A stretch of DNA of 64,000 nt from Ifrita kowaldi (GCA_013398055.1 VZRS01008252.1:76772-140771), one strand, 5' to 3'. Positions 25,421-36,745 are shown, numbered from the stretch's first letter. Program-made: numbers and translations. Notes: generated by a model not told the origin, from the letters alone.

Positions 25421-28400
25421 TGCTTTATGCCATGTGAAGGAACCACAGCCTGTGATCCTGTCTGTGGTTCATGGGAAGCAGGAAGGGTATATCCATGGTG
25501 GAGGTGCTGTCATCCCAGAGCCTGCCTTGGAGAACAGCAGGATCACACAGTCAATTTGCTGGGGTTTTTAATATATTTCTACCTGCTCAAGGACTACGCT
25601 GTCTTGGCTGGTCTGATCCATGTGCACACAAGATCAGACACCCAGGAGGTGTTGTGTAAGAGGTGCAGTTCCCTCTGCCCAACACCAGTTCTGAGCCACC
25701 ACAGGCCAGCAGACTTCTGCTTTGCCCCCATAACCTTCTGGTCACCTCTGCACGTAGCAGAGGTCTCCCCTTTTCACCCACATGCTTCTTAGGAGCTCAT
25801 TGCAACCTTCCTGTGCCCCTGCCTCTCCCAAATCTCCCCGTGCAGTGTTGTTTGCTTCCCTCTGTCTGTGCCTGAAGCTTTCTCTGGGTTGATGAATCCA
25901 TGCGCAGCAGTAGGTTATATTCATTTGTCTTGTTCTCCAGTTCATTTATCACGAGGAGTGCTCTGTTGTGGAGAATCCTGATAGAAAGCCCTCTTATTCT
26001 CCTGGTTGGCTGAAATGAGGCATTTCAATCAGCTGATTGCTTATTACTGCGACCTTGCTGGCAAATCTGGGCAGCACCCAGAAGGGTGGGCATGGAGGTC
26101 TCTCTTTGTCACTCTTCTCATGTGGAAGAATGACAATAGCATTTTCCTTTCTCTCCTACTGTCTGCTTGGCTTTTATTTTCACCTTGTTTGTTTTCCACT
26201 GTATAATCAGGCTGGCCGTGCTTGTAGCAGGGCTTGAACACCTCTAAGGATGGAGATCCCCCACCCCTGATGTCCTGTCCGAGTGCTGCACCACCTGCAT
26301 GGTGTGTGATTGTTTCCTGCTCTCCAACACGAACCTCCCAAGCCACAGTTTGTGGATATTTCTCCATCTGACATTGTCTTTCTAAACACCCCCAGTTAGC
26401 CGTAAGAAGCATTAGACCCCCGCTTAGAAACATGGGGATGAGTGACCTCTTGAAGTGCCTTCCACCTTAACTTCTGTGAGTGGGAGACCCACACTGTGAA
26501 ACCATCCCAGCTGCCCATGAGCACTTGGTTAGGGACATCAATAGAGCTGCTCCATGGTGTAAAAGGGTGTGATTTTTTCTAGCAGAAGTGATGCCTGCTT
26601 GGGATTTGGTTTGTGTATGTGACATATTTTCCCTCTCACAGCCACACCAAGAACCACGTCAGTCCTTACAAAGTACATCTTACTTGCAGGTTCAGGCTTG
26701 CAAACACATGCATGGGTTTAACCTTAGGTATGGCAATAGAAAGGATATTTGTACTATCCAATAGTACATCTCACCATGATGTTAATGTGGATGCTACTCT
26801 TTAATACTTTCCCCTGCATCCATCCATTCTGCAGCAAAAGACTGAGGACAGGAACACGATGCAGCCTGAGCTCTTCCCCATCACCAGTGAGAACAAATAG
26901 GTTCCAGTAGCAAAGCAGACCATGGCTTTATCATGCTTTTGACAGGTAATTTTCTCCCCAGTGAATATACCCGAGACTCCCAAAGAACACTTCTCAGTGG
27001 CTGGAATGAAGTTGTTTCACTCCTGGCAGCGAGGAATGAGCCCGGCAGTGGCACTGGCTTGTTGTTCTGTGTCTCCCTCTGAGCCCCACGCTCCTGAAAG
27101 CCTGGTGAGACTCTTTATTATCCCCTGATTATCTCATGTGTCCTCACTTGCCTGGTATGACCATCAGGTGTGTTATTTATTGCAGTGTTTTTCCACTGAC
27201 CTGTTGTAGTTCCTTCTCCGAGGCGTTTCGCACACCACTAGGAGATGATGCTCTCTCCCAAGAGTCTGCAGCAGAAAGGCTTACTCAGCTGTAAACTCAG
27301 TTAAGTGCTGCCCCTCACCTGCTAGGAAAACCAAAATTCAGATGCAAGAAGGGCTGGGGTGTGCTACTGAATGCAAAAAGGCAGATACAGCCTCCACTGC
27401 AGGGAGAATCAACACCGCAGGTTGAAATGAGCTGCTAGGGAAGTATAGCAAAGAGAAAATTCAGCCAAGGGATTCAGGGAATGGGCCTAGAGAGAAACTG
27501 GGGAAAGAAGGAGAGGCTCCAGCAGAACATCTTGGGCTATACAGTAAAAATGAGGAAAAGAACCTTTCCAGCTCTCACAGGAATATGAATGCAAATAGGC
27601 TACCATCACTGAGGCACTCTGGAAGGTTTCAAGTCTCCCCAAAAGGACTTAAAATCCCAGCATCCCAAGTCAGGGTAGAGAAGTGGTCCTGCAGAGCCAT
27701 TCAGCCTCTGTGTCAGTACTGTACCAAAGCAAGGGCTTGAGCTCCATCCCTGGGTTTGTCTGCTCAGGAGGAACCCAAACAACAAACAAGGTGGTTTAAC
27801 ACGGTGATATTTCCCAGAGGAAATGTGTTTTGCTTCGGAAAAACTTAGTTTTTCTCTCTTTCTTCCTGCCTTCTCACCCCCTCCCGCTCTTAGTTTTCAG
27901 CCAGACCAAGTCCTTGAACTGACACAACTTCTCAAGGAGGCACAAGGAACGCAACAGGAATACACAGAACTGTAGTATGGGAAGGGAGCAGAGCACAGCA
28001 GTCCTGATAAAAGGAGGCTTCAGCTGGGGCAGAACCCTCTCCTGAGCTGGTGAATGCTCATAGAAAAGACAAAATTGTTTGTTGGCCATTGTTCATTTAA
28101 AGTTTTTCCGCTGAGATTTCAGTAAATCCCTTTTGGATTCAGGGTGTGGTATACTGGAAAATCATTATTCCCAGTGAAGCTGAAATGCTGAAGCTGTGCA
28201 GAGCTGAGCAGGTGCTAGTGGAGCCTGATACTGCCACTTCCCACTCAGGGCCCCAGGAAACCCAGCCCTTTGGTTGTCACCTCACTTGCCTCTCTGTATC
28301 TCTCTTCAATCAGTCCAACAGGGTCTGACAGCGTTGGAAAGCTTTCCTCCCTCCAGGCCTTCGTGGGTCAGTGCCCGAGCCTCAGAGCTGCTAGTAATGA

Positions 28401-28500
28401 GCCTTATAAAGAAATAATGAGCTGGAAAGAGGGGAAGAAATGGAGGAGAAATTCCTCCAGACGTTTGCAGGTTTTATTGCTTTTTTTGGTTTGGTTTGGG
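25421..28500. other. Gene-free unique DNA around a CR1 fragment
   Basis: Apart from the CR1 piece at 26209-26400, nothing is recognised. The open frames here are below about 145 codons and conflict between strands. Confidence 0.55.
26209..26400 (-). repeat. CR1 LINE 3' region, antisense, diverged
   Basis: Reading the plus strand gives the antisense CR1 order. It starts with GGCTTGAACACCTCTAAGGATGG, then GTGCTGCACCACCTGCATGG, then AACCTCCCAAGCCACAGTTT, and ends in TTTCTAAACACC. These correspond to the avian CR1 3' end read backwards, so the element lies on the minus strand. Both ends fade into unique sequence. It carries no open frame of its own. Confidence 0.72.
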
Positions 28501-28532
28501 GTTTTTGTTTGTTTGTTTGTTTGTTTGTTTTT
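28501..28532. repeat. (GTTT)n tetranucleotide repeat
   Basis: Six or so tandem GTTT units are flanked by GGTTT words on the left and a T run on the right. A simple repeat, read directly. Confidence 0.9.
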
Positions 28533-29259
28533 TGCTATAGCTGTGATCAAGACTTGCAAAGGTTGCTTTTCTAGGGGAGATGTTTTGCCATCTTATAGCT
28601 TGCTCCACTGGTTCCCTTGCTGCCCTTTGGAAGATTTAATCTCTATTAAAATACATGAGTCTTGAGCAATTGAATGGTCTGAATTTCACCACCTCGGCAA
28701 AGCCACTGAATTGATTCATTAAATACTGGGATGTAGGTTGCTCCTTGAAAGAGTCAAAGAATGGAAAACATTTTTGGCACCATGGTTCAGGTCCTGGGAA
28801 GACAGAGAGAGAAAATTATGCTGGGGACACCTTGTCAAGTTATTGCTCCTCAGGGCTGCAGGGACCATGAGGTGCTGAAAGCATCCTGTGGTTGCTATAA
28901 GTCTCTCCTCCTTTGCAACAGCCTTGTGTGGGTGCTGGTGGTCACTGTGCAAGGCTGGGGGAATACTTCTTCCAGCTGGGAATAATTATTTTGAGACATG
29001 AATCAGCCTCTTTTGGTTCTGGGTTGCCAGTGTGGCCCAGAAACCTGCATCTGCTCCCTGTTGGACCCCTTGTCCCACACAAGTTCTTGACTCACAGCCA
29101 CTGAGCCAAGCAGCAACCCCATTTTAGTACCCTTTTTAGTTTTGGTTTTAGTGGGATCCAAAGCCACCACTGTCTTGCTTTTCCATGTGTAAGAACTGTG
29201 CCTGACTCCTTTGCTGAGGCAGACTGCAAAGGGAGGAAGGCTGGGCTGTGTTTCCCTGA
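28533..29259. other. Gene-free unique DNA left of the LTR
   Basis: No gene or repeat recognised. Short frames on both strands have no recognisable domains. The right boundary is the target-site duplication of the solo LTR. Confidence 0.55.
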
Positions 29260-30264
29260 CCAGCTGTACTGGCTGTGCCAAGCTTTGGTAGCAGCGGGGC
29301 TACAGGGGTGGCTTCTGTGAGAAACCAGAAGCTTCCTCCATGTCCAGCAGAGCCAATCCCTGGTGGCTCCAGAAGATGGACGTGCTGCTGGCCAAGGCTG
29401 GGCCAATTAGAAGTGGTGGTATGGCCTCTGTGGTAACAGATTTGAGAAGAAAGAAAAGAAGTTACTGTGCAGTTGTAATTGCGGCCAGAGAAGAGCACAG
29501 TGAGAATGTGTGAGATCAACAACTCTGCAGAGACCAAGGTCAGTGGAGAAGGAGGGGGAGGAGGTGCTCCAGGCACCAGAGCTGGGATTCCTCTGCAGCC
29601 CGTGGTGAAGACCGTGGTGAAGCAGCTCTGCCCCTGCAGCTTGTGGAGGAGACCCACACCGGAGTAGGTGGATGCTGGAGAGGAGGCTGTGAGCCCGTGG
29701 GAGACCCGTGGAGAGAGAAGCCCACTCTGGATCTGCCTGTCCTTGATGGAAGAATGGCACCACGCTGCAGCAGTTTGAGGGGCATGGACTCATGTTGGAG
29801 AAGTTTATGGAGAACTGTTGCTTGTGAGATGGTCTCATGTTGGGGAAGTTCACGGAGAATGGTCTCCTGTGGGAGGGACCCCACGGTGCAGCAGGGGAAC
29901 AACTCCTCTCCCTGAGCAGCGGGAGAAACCACAGGTGATGAGCTGACCATAACCCCCACTCCCTGTCTCCCTGCACTGCTGGGGTAGGAGGTGGAGCTGG
30001 GAAAGTGAGGGCAGTGGAGGAGAAGGTGTTTTCAAGGTTTTCTTTTACTTCTCATGCTCTGATTCTGTTAGCAATAAATTCAATTAACATCTCTAATTCA
30101 AGCCTGTTTTCCTGAAGCTATTTCTGAATGATCTCTCCTGGTCCATATCTCAGCTCATGAACCCTCTGTTATATTTTCTCTCCCCTGTCCAGCTGTGGAG
30201 GGCAGTGAGAGAGAGGCTTGGGCAGGTGTCTGACATCTGGGCAGTGTCAGCCCACTACACCAGC
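29260..30264 (+). mobile_element. Solo LTR, avian ERVL-like, with 5-bp TSD
   Basis: A complete long terminal repeat runs from TGTACTGGCT at 29265 to CCCACTACA at 30259 (995 bases). CCAGC directly repeated on both sides (29260-29264 and 30260-30264) is the target-site duplication. The 5'-TG...CA-3' ends and 5-bp duplication fit class III (ERVL-type) retroviral LTRs. A CCAAT box lies at 29403-29407, followed about 35 bases later by a degenerate TATA-like word. AATAAA at 30073-30078 would end the transcript, leaving a U5 of roughly 160 bases. These signals set the orientation as plus. A 45-bp motif is tandemly duplicated at about 29790-29880. No gag, pol or env sequence is present, so the provirus was lost by LTR-LTR recombination. 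Open frames on both strands inside it (to 189 codons) are fortuitous. The text strongly resembles an LTR common in bird genomes. The exact family name is not assigned. Confidence 0.85.
30073..30078 (+). terminator. LTR polyadenylation signal AATAAA
   Basis: A canonical AATAAA lies in the right part of the solo LTR, where the R region of a retroviral LTR would end. It could serve as a 3'-end signal for a transcript crossing the LTR on the plus strand. Activity is not demonstrated. Confidence 0.6.
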
Positions 30265-32084
30265 ATAGGGGCAGCTGCCAGGGTTTGCTACCTTGGTGAT
30301 GGGGGAATGCTGAATGGGGGGAATGATGCCCAGGGGAGCAGCTGAGGGAAAGGCAGTCTGTCCCTCTTTGCAGCTCCCAGCTGAGCTGGGCAAGTCGTGC
30401 TGGTGGGTTGTTGGTCTGGAGGAGCCCAGGAACAGGGCAGGTTGGGCTGCAGCACCAATCCCCTGCTCTGTGCACCCCTCTCCCAGGCCTTTCTGAGCCC
30501 CTGCTCCCCAGGACACAGCCCCAGCCTCATGAGCCTGGGCAGCTCTGCTCAATTTGAGCAGACCTATTTAAAATCCAGCTGGGAGATGGGCTCCGGCTTG
30601 TTACAATGCCGTTGCTGGAAATGGAGTCATCACTGGAGACTATTCCTTTTTACAACATCAGGTATATAGATTTCCTCTCGATTCAATTTATTTTTATATA
30701 GTGTCTTTAATACAGTGTCTCTCCAAATGCTTTAGCAGATAGAATTGAAATAATGAGATAACGCTTTGCAGGAGTGTGTGCAGCCGCTCTCAGACAGGCA
30801 GCGGGGTAAAGCAATAGATGGAGATGGAGCAGAGAGTGCAAGGTGGAGGCTGCATCACTTGGAAGCAGCAGTAATACGAGCAAACATTCACGCAGACTAT
30901 TTATGGTGAGCACAAGGGCTGATGGATATGAAGGAAAGCAAGCAGGCAGGTGTGATTGAAAAGGAGGAATTAAGGAGTAATTTCCATTGAAGAAAGATGG
31001 CTCTAAAAGGGAATGAATTCGAAGGAAGGATGCTCTCAGCCAAATGGATCAAAGGCAGTGAAAGCGATCCTTGATTCTCTCTGTTCATCAGGAATGGAAG
31101 CCTTGTTTGCTCCTCCATCACCGTGATATGAAACAGAGATGGGGACGGTGTAGGTGCTGTGGCTCCACTCCACACAAGTGCTGAAATTGCTGCGTTGCCC
31201 TATTGACTTCCCTGGAAATGGCCAAGTGTGCAAAGACGCAAATGCACCCAGCTGGAAATTTCTCTCTGAGCCTGTTTTCGACAGATAATGTTGATATGAG
31301 AAGCGCAAAAGGTTTTAGAGGAGAAGAACCAGCCAGAAGGGGAAACTGTTTCAGTCTTATTAACATAGGAGTGACAGGACAGACTGTGACAGGACAGGTG
31401 TTGGTTAAAAATAAACATGAACACAAAACCCTTTGGTGAAAAATGTAAATGAAATTGAAAAGGAGACTTAATTTCATCCACCTCATGTCACTTTTACTCA
31501 GCAGGGAAGAGCAGCATGTGAAATTGCAGTACTTTTTGTTTTCATTACGGTTCGGACTGGCAGGGAAAATGAAATCGTTGGTTTTCCTGTAAAAGGGACA
31601 CTCCTGTCACCTCAGCCACGGTGAGTGACGGGAGAAAAGTTGAAAATCTTTCTTGGACTGGGATTTCTGGGCCTAACCAGTGACGACTGAACCCAAGGGT
31701 AGTTTCATTGGGACTTCTTAAGGGATAAATCTTGAGTGACAGGGAAAGCTGTGAGCAGTCAGAGGCTGCTACTCAGAGACCAGGCAAGAAGATGGAGCAA
31801 GCTCATGACACTCTGTGGTACCAAATGGATTCAAATCTCAGCAGGAAAAGAGCAGGGAGCCAGATGAACACAACTGGTTTGCACAGACAATGTCCCCACG
31901 CTGCTGTAGAGATGGACCTGGGGAATGGAATTACTGATGGTGCAACAGCAGGTGACTCCATTGCTGGATTTTTTGGGGAGCCCCTACACTCTGAGACACT
32001 TCCTGGCTTCCCTTCCTAACACCCCCTCCACTTCACAGGACCCTGCTGTCGTTTCTCAGTACTCAGTGGCTCCCACCAACATCA
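30265..32084. other. Gene-free unique DNA between LTR and GGAT array
   Basis: No gene recognised. GTGACAGGACAG is directly repeated near 31370-31400. Short frames on both strands overlap in conflicting frames. Confidence 0.55.
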
Positions 32085-32539
32085 GGATGATGGATGGATG
32101 GATGGATGGAGGGATGGATGGATGGATGGGGAGGTGGATGGATGGATGGGCAGATGGATGGATGGATGGATGGATGGAGGCATGGAGGGAGGGAGGGATG
32201 GATGGATGGATGGATGGAGAGGTGGATGGATGGATGGGCGGATGGATGGATGGATGGATGGATGGAGGGAGGGAGGGATGGAGGAATGGAGGCATGGATG
32301 GATGGATGGATGAATGGATGGAGGCATGGAGGGAGGGAGGGATGGATGGATGGATGGATGAAAGGGTGGGTGGAGGGATGAATGGAGGGATGGAGGCATG
32401 GAGGCATGGAGGGAGGGATGGAGGGATGGATGGATGGATGGAGGGATGGATGGATGGATGGAGGGATGGATGGAGGGAGGGAGGGATAGACGGATGGATG
32501 GATGGGTGGATGGATGGATGGAGGCATGGATGGATGGAA
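32085..32539. repeat. GGAT tandem array with higher-order structure
   Basis: About 455 bases of imperfect GGAT/GGAG tetranucleotides. The variant block GAGGTGGATGGATGGATGGG occurs at 32131 and 32219, exactly 88 bases apart. GGAGGCATGG occurs at 32176, 32288, 32320, 32392, 32400 and 32520, always at multiples of four, so variants spread by segmental duplication rather than by random mutation. Because the period is four, translation cycles Asp-Gly-Trp-Met on plus and His-Pro-Ser-Ile on minus. This gives long open frames (for example 31925-32923) that are not genes. Confidence 0.97.
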
Positions 32540-34149
32540 GCTGCTCACCTGGCCCTGCCTCTGCCCCATCTGAAGAAGGCTGCCCATCCCCTGAGCTGTT
32601 CAGAGGGATGGAGAGGGAATGGAGGGAGAACTATTGACAGGGAGAGGACAGGTGACCCAGGGCACTGCCTGTCGAAGCTCTGCTGCTGCATCATCATCGA
32701 GGGAATGATGGGTGCCAGGGCTCCACCAGCTTGGCACAGCAGGGGACAAACCATTGCAGCTCAGTGGGGTTATAACTGGGAACTGTCTCAAATACTGAAA
32801 ATGTCAGGGGGAAGACTGCGGGGAGAAGGCAGGGACTGCTCCTCTTCCCAGGGCCCGTGGGAGAAGAGCTTAGGAAGCTTCCTCCTTTGCCAGCTACTTC
32901 TCCTTTTCCAGACCTGCCATTAAAATCTCAGCAAACATCTCATATTTGCTCTGAACACACCAATGTTTTAGGTAACGTGAAGGTGAAGTGGACATCTCCT
33001 GCACAAGAATTCCAACCTGGATCCCCATTTTTCAGTGATCATCGAAACTTGAAATAGTTTTATCCTTGCAGAGGATGGGTGGCAGCTCAGAAAGCAGAGC
33101 TGAAGCAAGCTGGGAGTGTTGGGATCTAGGGTTCTGATTTGGAAATAAAGGAAAATGTACAGAAATGTGAATTTTGATTATGTTTCATTTAATGAGTTTT
33201 GAAAAGATTTGGAGCTGAATTAAAAGAAACAAAAAGCCAGGGAGATGAATGACCCTTATATTAAATTCAATTGGCTTTTGTGCAATTTGTTGCATAGAGA
33301 AGCCTCGTTAATACATTTTGCAGGTGGTTGGGTCATTTGTCATCAGAATCGCACTTTATGGAAAGCAACTTTCCTCCCTCTTTCGTTATTTTGCTTTGAA
33401 ATGAGTTTCTCTGGGTCCTGTCTGCTGGCAGGAGCTGAATTGGCTTCAGAGGAGCCACAGGGTTTCATGGAAAAGAAGAATCTGGCCTGTTATTTTATAA
33501 GTTATCGTTATACAACATGGTCTACAGTTAATACCCCAAGTATATGTAGCCATAGCCCTCATCCATTAGAAAAAGCCCTGCCCTATATTATCGTTAATAA
33601 TATTTATTGTTTCCTTTTGTTTTTCTTAAGAGCCAGGGCAGCTTCCCTCTCCAGAGGGAAGAAAGGCTGGAAAAAAAAAATAGAAAAAGCTTATTTCGTT
33701 TGCATTTTCCTAATTTGCTTTTCTCTGGCTCAGACATGTGTTGCCTATAAGCTATTAAAACTCTTTCTCTAGGGTTATTCTCCCCCCTCCATCCCCCATC
33801 TGATATTCACAACTTCATTCTGCCTGGATCAATGACTGCAAATTTGCTTTATGACAACTTGAACAAACCCATGATGGATCAGAAAGGACCTCAAAGTAGG
33901 CTGAAGCCTACTCAAGTCAAGAGCACCAGACACGTTTGTTAAAGACCTCATTGGCCTCTGATCCTTGGGTTGCTGCAGTATTGATTTTTAGGGTCCGAGC
34001 TCAATTGTGCTGGAAGTCGAGTCATATGGAGTCGCATGCTCGTGGGGGAGACAGGAGCTTTATAATGGGAACGGATCGATGGGGAATGATTTAGCACAGA
34101 GGGAGCTGGAGGCTTGGCAGGAAAGTTAAGCAATAATCGAGTTCTGGGC

Positions 34150-34290
34150 TCAGAGCCGTCTCAGGCTGGCGTGCTGCCTGTCTCAGTCTGTGTGCAGGGC
34201 TCAGGGGCTGCCGTGCCGGGCTGTGCGTGGAGGGCTGGCACCGGCCCTGCTGTGGCCGTGCGGGGAGTCACGGCGCTGGCACTGTTAATT
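34150..34290. promoter_or_regulatory. Small CpG-dense patch
   Basis: I count about ten CpGs in roughly 130 bases, far above the surrounding depletion. The patch is GC-rich and is followed by AT-rich sequence containing GTTAATTTTTTGC. On the left, 33990-34140 also holds several CpGs and TCGA words. It is too short for a standard CpG island. It may be an unmethylated enhancer core, an orphan promoter or a GC-biased conversion hotspot. No transcript evidence is visible. Confidence 0.35.
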
Positions 34291-35559
34291 TTTTGCTTCC
34301 CCAACACTCTCTAGGTTTAAAATAAACCAGATTGGATCCTCAGCTGCTGTGCAGCAGGACCTGGTGGCGTTAGTGCGCTGCAGCTCTGGGCTAAACCCAT
34401 ACGCGACTCTAAGGAGGCAGAGGCTGAACATGGAGAGCAGAGCACCTCAATAAGGAGCACATTTTCTGCAGCCTTGTAAATGTGGGTTTTTATTTTTAAA
34501 CTGTGACTTTCTCATAAACAGAACGATTTTCCATTCTCTAACCCCTTCTCCATCAGTATGGATGAGGAATGAGAGACACTTGGGCAGGGATTGGCTTTCT
34601 GCTGTGTGCCAGCATGCAGCATCCTGGGGCCCTGGTCTATATTTGGGTTACCCTCAAGTGATTTAACACAAAAATCCAAGCAATTCCACTAAAAAGAAAA
34701 GGAGACAGGTCCAACTTATGTTTCCCCCTGCACTGCTGCTTGCCTCAGTTTACCTCTACGATGTGTAAGTAAGGACCTGCTTTGAGATGGAGGTGGCACC
34801 TCTGTAGTGCTTCCGTGTATGACACACACACAGGTTGATTTTCTAAGGCAAAGTGGGTTTATGCCGAAGGTGACTGTGAGCAAATTACCTCAAGGACCCT
34901 TTCTTTTATATCTGAGCCCTCAGGTCACCAGCAGTGTGGCTCTGCCTGGTTTGTGGTGGCATATCTGAGCTCATTTAAATCCTAAAGGTTTCACGGAGTG
35001 GGGAGTTGTTGGAGATGGAGCTCGAGGGGTAAAATCCAGTCACCATCCCAGCAAAGTTCTTCCTCTTCTGACTCATTTTCAGGGGTGTCGAGGTGCCTCA
35101 GTACCAGCCCCGAGCCAGGATTTTCACATACAGGGGTTCTGGCACAGCACAAAACTCATGGGTGGAGGGAGACATGAAATGTGCAATAAGAGCAGAAAAG
35201 AGACTTTTCCTGCTCAGCTCAAGTGCAGGTAATTTCCTTCTCCTGCGAGGAAACTGGGCCTGGATCTAATTAATAAAGCTATATTCCCTAATAGCAGTTC
35301 CTCTGCAGCCTGTGCTGCTGCCTGCAGGCACTGAGACGGACTGGGAGGACAGACCGGGACTTTTCCAAAGGGATGACATGTGCACAACTGCTCTCCTGCA
35401 GCAGAGTGTGTGTGTGGGGGGGTGTCAGGTGAGCTGGACAGAAGCAGATGAACACTGACATTTTAGGCTTTCTCCCCTTCCCACCCCCATTCCCACTCAC
35501 CACCACAACCCTGTCATCCATGCCGTGCAGTCTGTTGTTAACCCTGTAAAAGGGTCCAG

Positions 35560-35694
35560 AGTGGCTGAGGGTTCTCCATCCTTGGAGACACTCAAAACTC
35601 AGCTGGACAAGGCTCTGAGCAACCTGATATAATGCTAAAGTTGGATCTAACCTCCAAGTGGTCTCTGTTTGGAGCAGGAGACTGAACTACAGGC
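35560..35694 (+). repeat. CR1 LINE 3' end fragment
   Basis: Sense CR1 3' sequence is recognised by GGTTCTCCATCCTTGGAGAC, then CTCAAAACTCAGCTGGACAA, GGCTCTGAGCAACCTGATAT, and TTTGGAGCAGGAGACTG. The terminal 'gatgacctccagaggtccc' part has decayed or been rearranged: a GACCTCCAAGTGGTCTC-like piece appears earlier in the copy. The 5' part is missing, as is usual for CR1. Confidence 0.85.
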
Positions 35695-36229
35695 TGGAAA
35701 AGTCCATATCCATCTAAATGATTGTTATCCCTCCTGTCATCCCATCAAGCTGTACATGAAGCTTGGTTTGATTGCTTCAGGCCTCTCTGCTCCAACTGGA
35801 AAGACTGGTTCAAGGTATTTCTGCTGGTGAAAAGGTTCCTCTTTCCCAGTCTGGGGATATTCGTGATTGCTTCCCAGCTACTCAGTGTCCCTGTCTCAAC
35901 CTCACCTACCCCTCGTGTGTATTGGTGGATGGGTCTGGCAGAAACAGGGTGAATCTCCCTGACCTGACAGAAAAGAGTGGCAGCACGAGCTGGCTCAAAG
36001 CCCAAGGAACTCTAAACAAAGACATCTTGCCTAGATTTGTTTAGATTCTCTGTTCAACTTTTGGATGGTTAATTCTAAGTGAGGCCAAGCCCTCTGTGCC
36101 CACACATCCCACAGTTTACGCTGCAAATACACGTATTTCTCTTGTGCATAATTCCTGACAGTATTTCTTTGGGGGCCTTTGCCTTTCCCTTCCCTGGGTA
36201 AACAACTTGTTCCACCCCACTGATGCTAA

Positions 36230-36560
36230 GTGACTGCTGGTAATAAATGCAGCCTGGGAGCAGGTCGAGGGATCCGGATAAGCGCAATTAGCAAGTCTTT
36301 GCTTGGCAATTCACAACATTTTGGGGGAAAAAAAGAGAGAGAGAGGTGTCTTAGTGCAGTGACAGCTAGGTGCAGCTCGTGCTCGGAAATCTTTGCGCAG
36401 AGGTGGGAAGAGGCAGCCAGGTTTCATGCGGACGGGCAGATTAGGAAGTGTGGGGATTAGCAGGGAGTAATTACAGTGCCTCCACTGTATATTAAGTGTG
36501 TGAAACAATATACAGGCACTCAGCGCGAGGCAGGCATTATGGCTGGGTGTCATAGTTGAC
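36230..36560. promoter_or_regulatory. Possible conserved non-coding element
   Basis: A dense run of homeodomain-like motifs (GCAATTAGC, GTAATTACAG, TTAATATCCATTA) is interspersed with retained CpGs (GCGCAG, GCGCGAGG, TGCGGACGG). This combination is typical of deeply conserved developmental enhancers. I infer this from texture only, and no alignment was possible. Confidence 0.25.
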
Positions 36561-36658
36561 GTTTTTAATATCCATTATTCAAAAATTGATTCCATGCCTG
36601 ACTATCAAGCAGCATCCAGCTATAATGTGGGTGTAGTACCACACAACAGCACTGTCAT

Positions 36659-36745
36659 CTGCTAAGAGCTTTACAAACATTAGCTCATTCCGCCTACCCT
36701 CTCCATCAGAGACAGGTAAGGGCTGCTATTTCTGAATCCCCAGGG
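36659..36745 (-). repeat. MIR-like SINE remnant, antisense
   Basis: TGCTAAGAGCTTTACAAACATTAGCTCATT, followed by CTACCCTCTCCATCAGAGACAGGTAAG and then ATCCCC, matches the reverse complement of the MIR/CORE-SINE 3' half in word order. In that reference the order is 'tgctaagcgctttaca...ttaactcattt...ctatgaggtaggta...atcccc'. MIR-type SINEs are scarce but known in sauropsids. The body and A/B boxes are not recognised. An alternative is chance similarity over about 85 bases. Confidence 0.55.

Larger units (their letters stand above)
32540..36658. other. Gene-free DNA with possible regulatory stretches
   Basis: No gene recognised. The CR1 end at 35560-35694 is listed separately. AT-rich sequence at 33240-33770 has TAATA and TATCGTTA words, and the plus frame over it is open for 175 codons but ends in lysine-rich low-complexity sequence. 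Positions 33930-34430 keep many CpGs and include a small CpG-dense patch. A weak MIR-like word run (TGCCTCAGTTTACC) lies near 34740. Positions 36230-36560 look enhancer-like. Confidence 0.5.

Noticed and set aside
29148..29976. Minus-strand open frames of 169, 189 and 139 codons
   Set aside because: Most of their length lies inside the solo LTR, antisense to its transcription signals. They overlap in different frames and reflect the 45-bp tandem unit and GC-rich LTR composition.
32085..32539. Regularly spaced repeats as a CRISPR-like array
   Set aside because: It is a tetranucleotide tandem array without unique spacers, in vertebrate DNA.
31925..32923. 332-codon open frame with Asp-Gly-Trp-Met repeats, and minus-strand His-Pro-Ser-Ile repeats
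   Set aside because: These are translations of the GGAT tandem array. Period four leaves all frames open, and both strands are open over the same bases.
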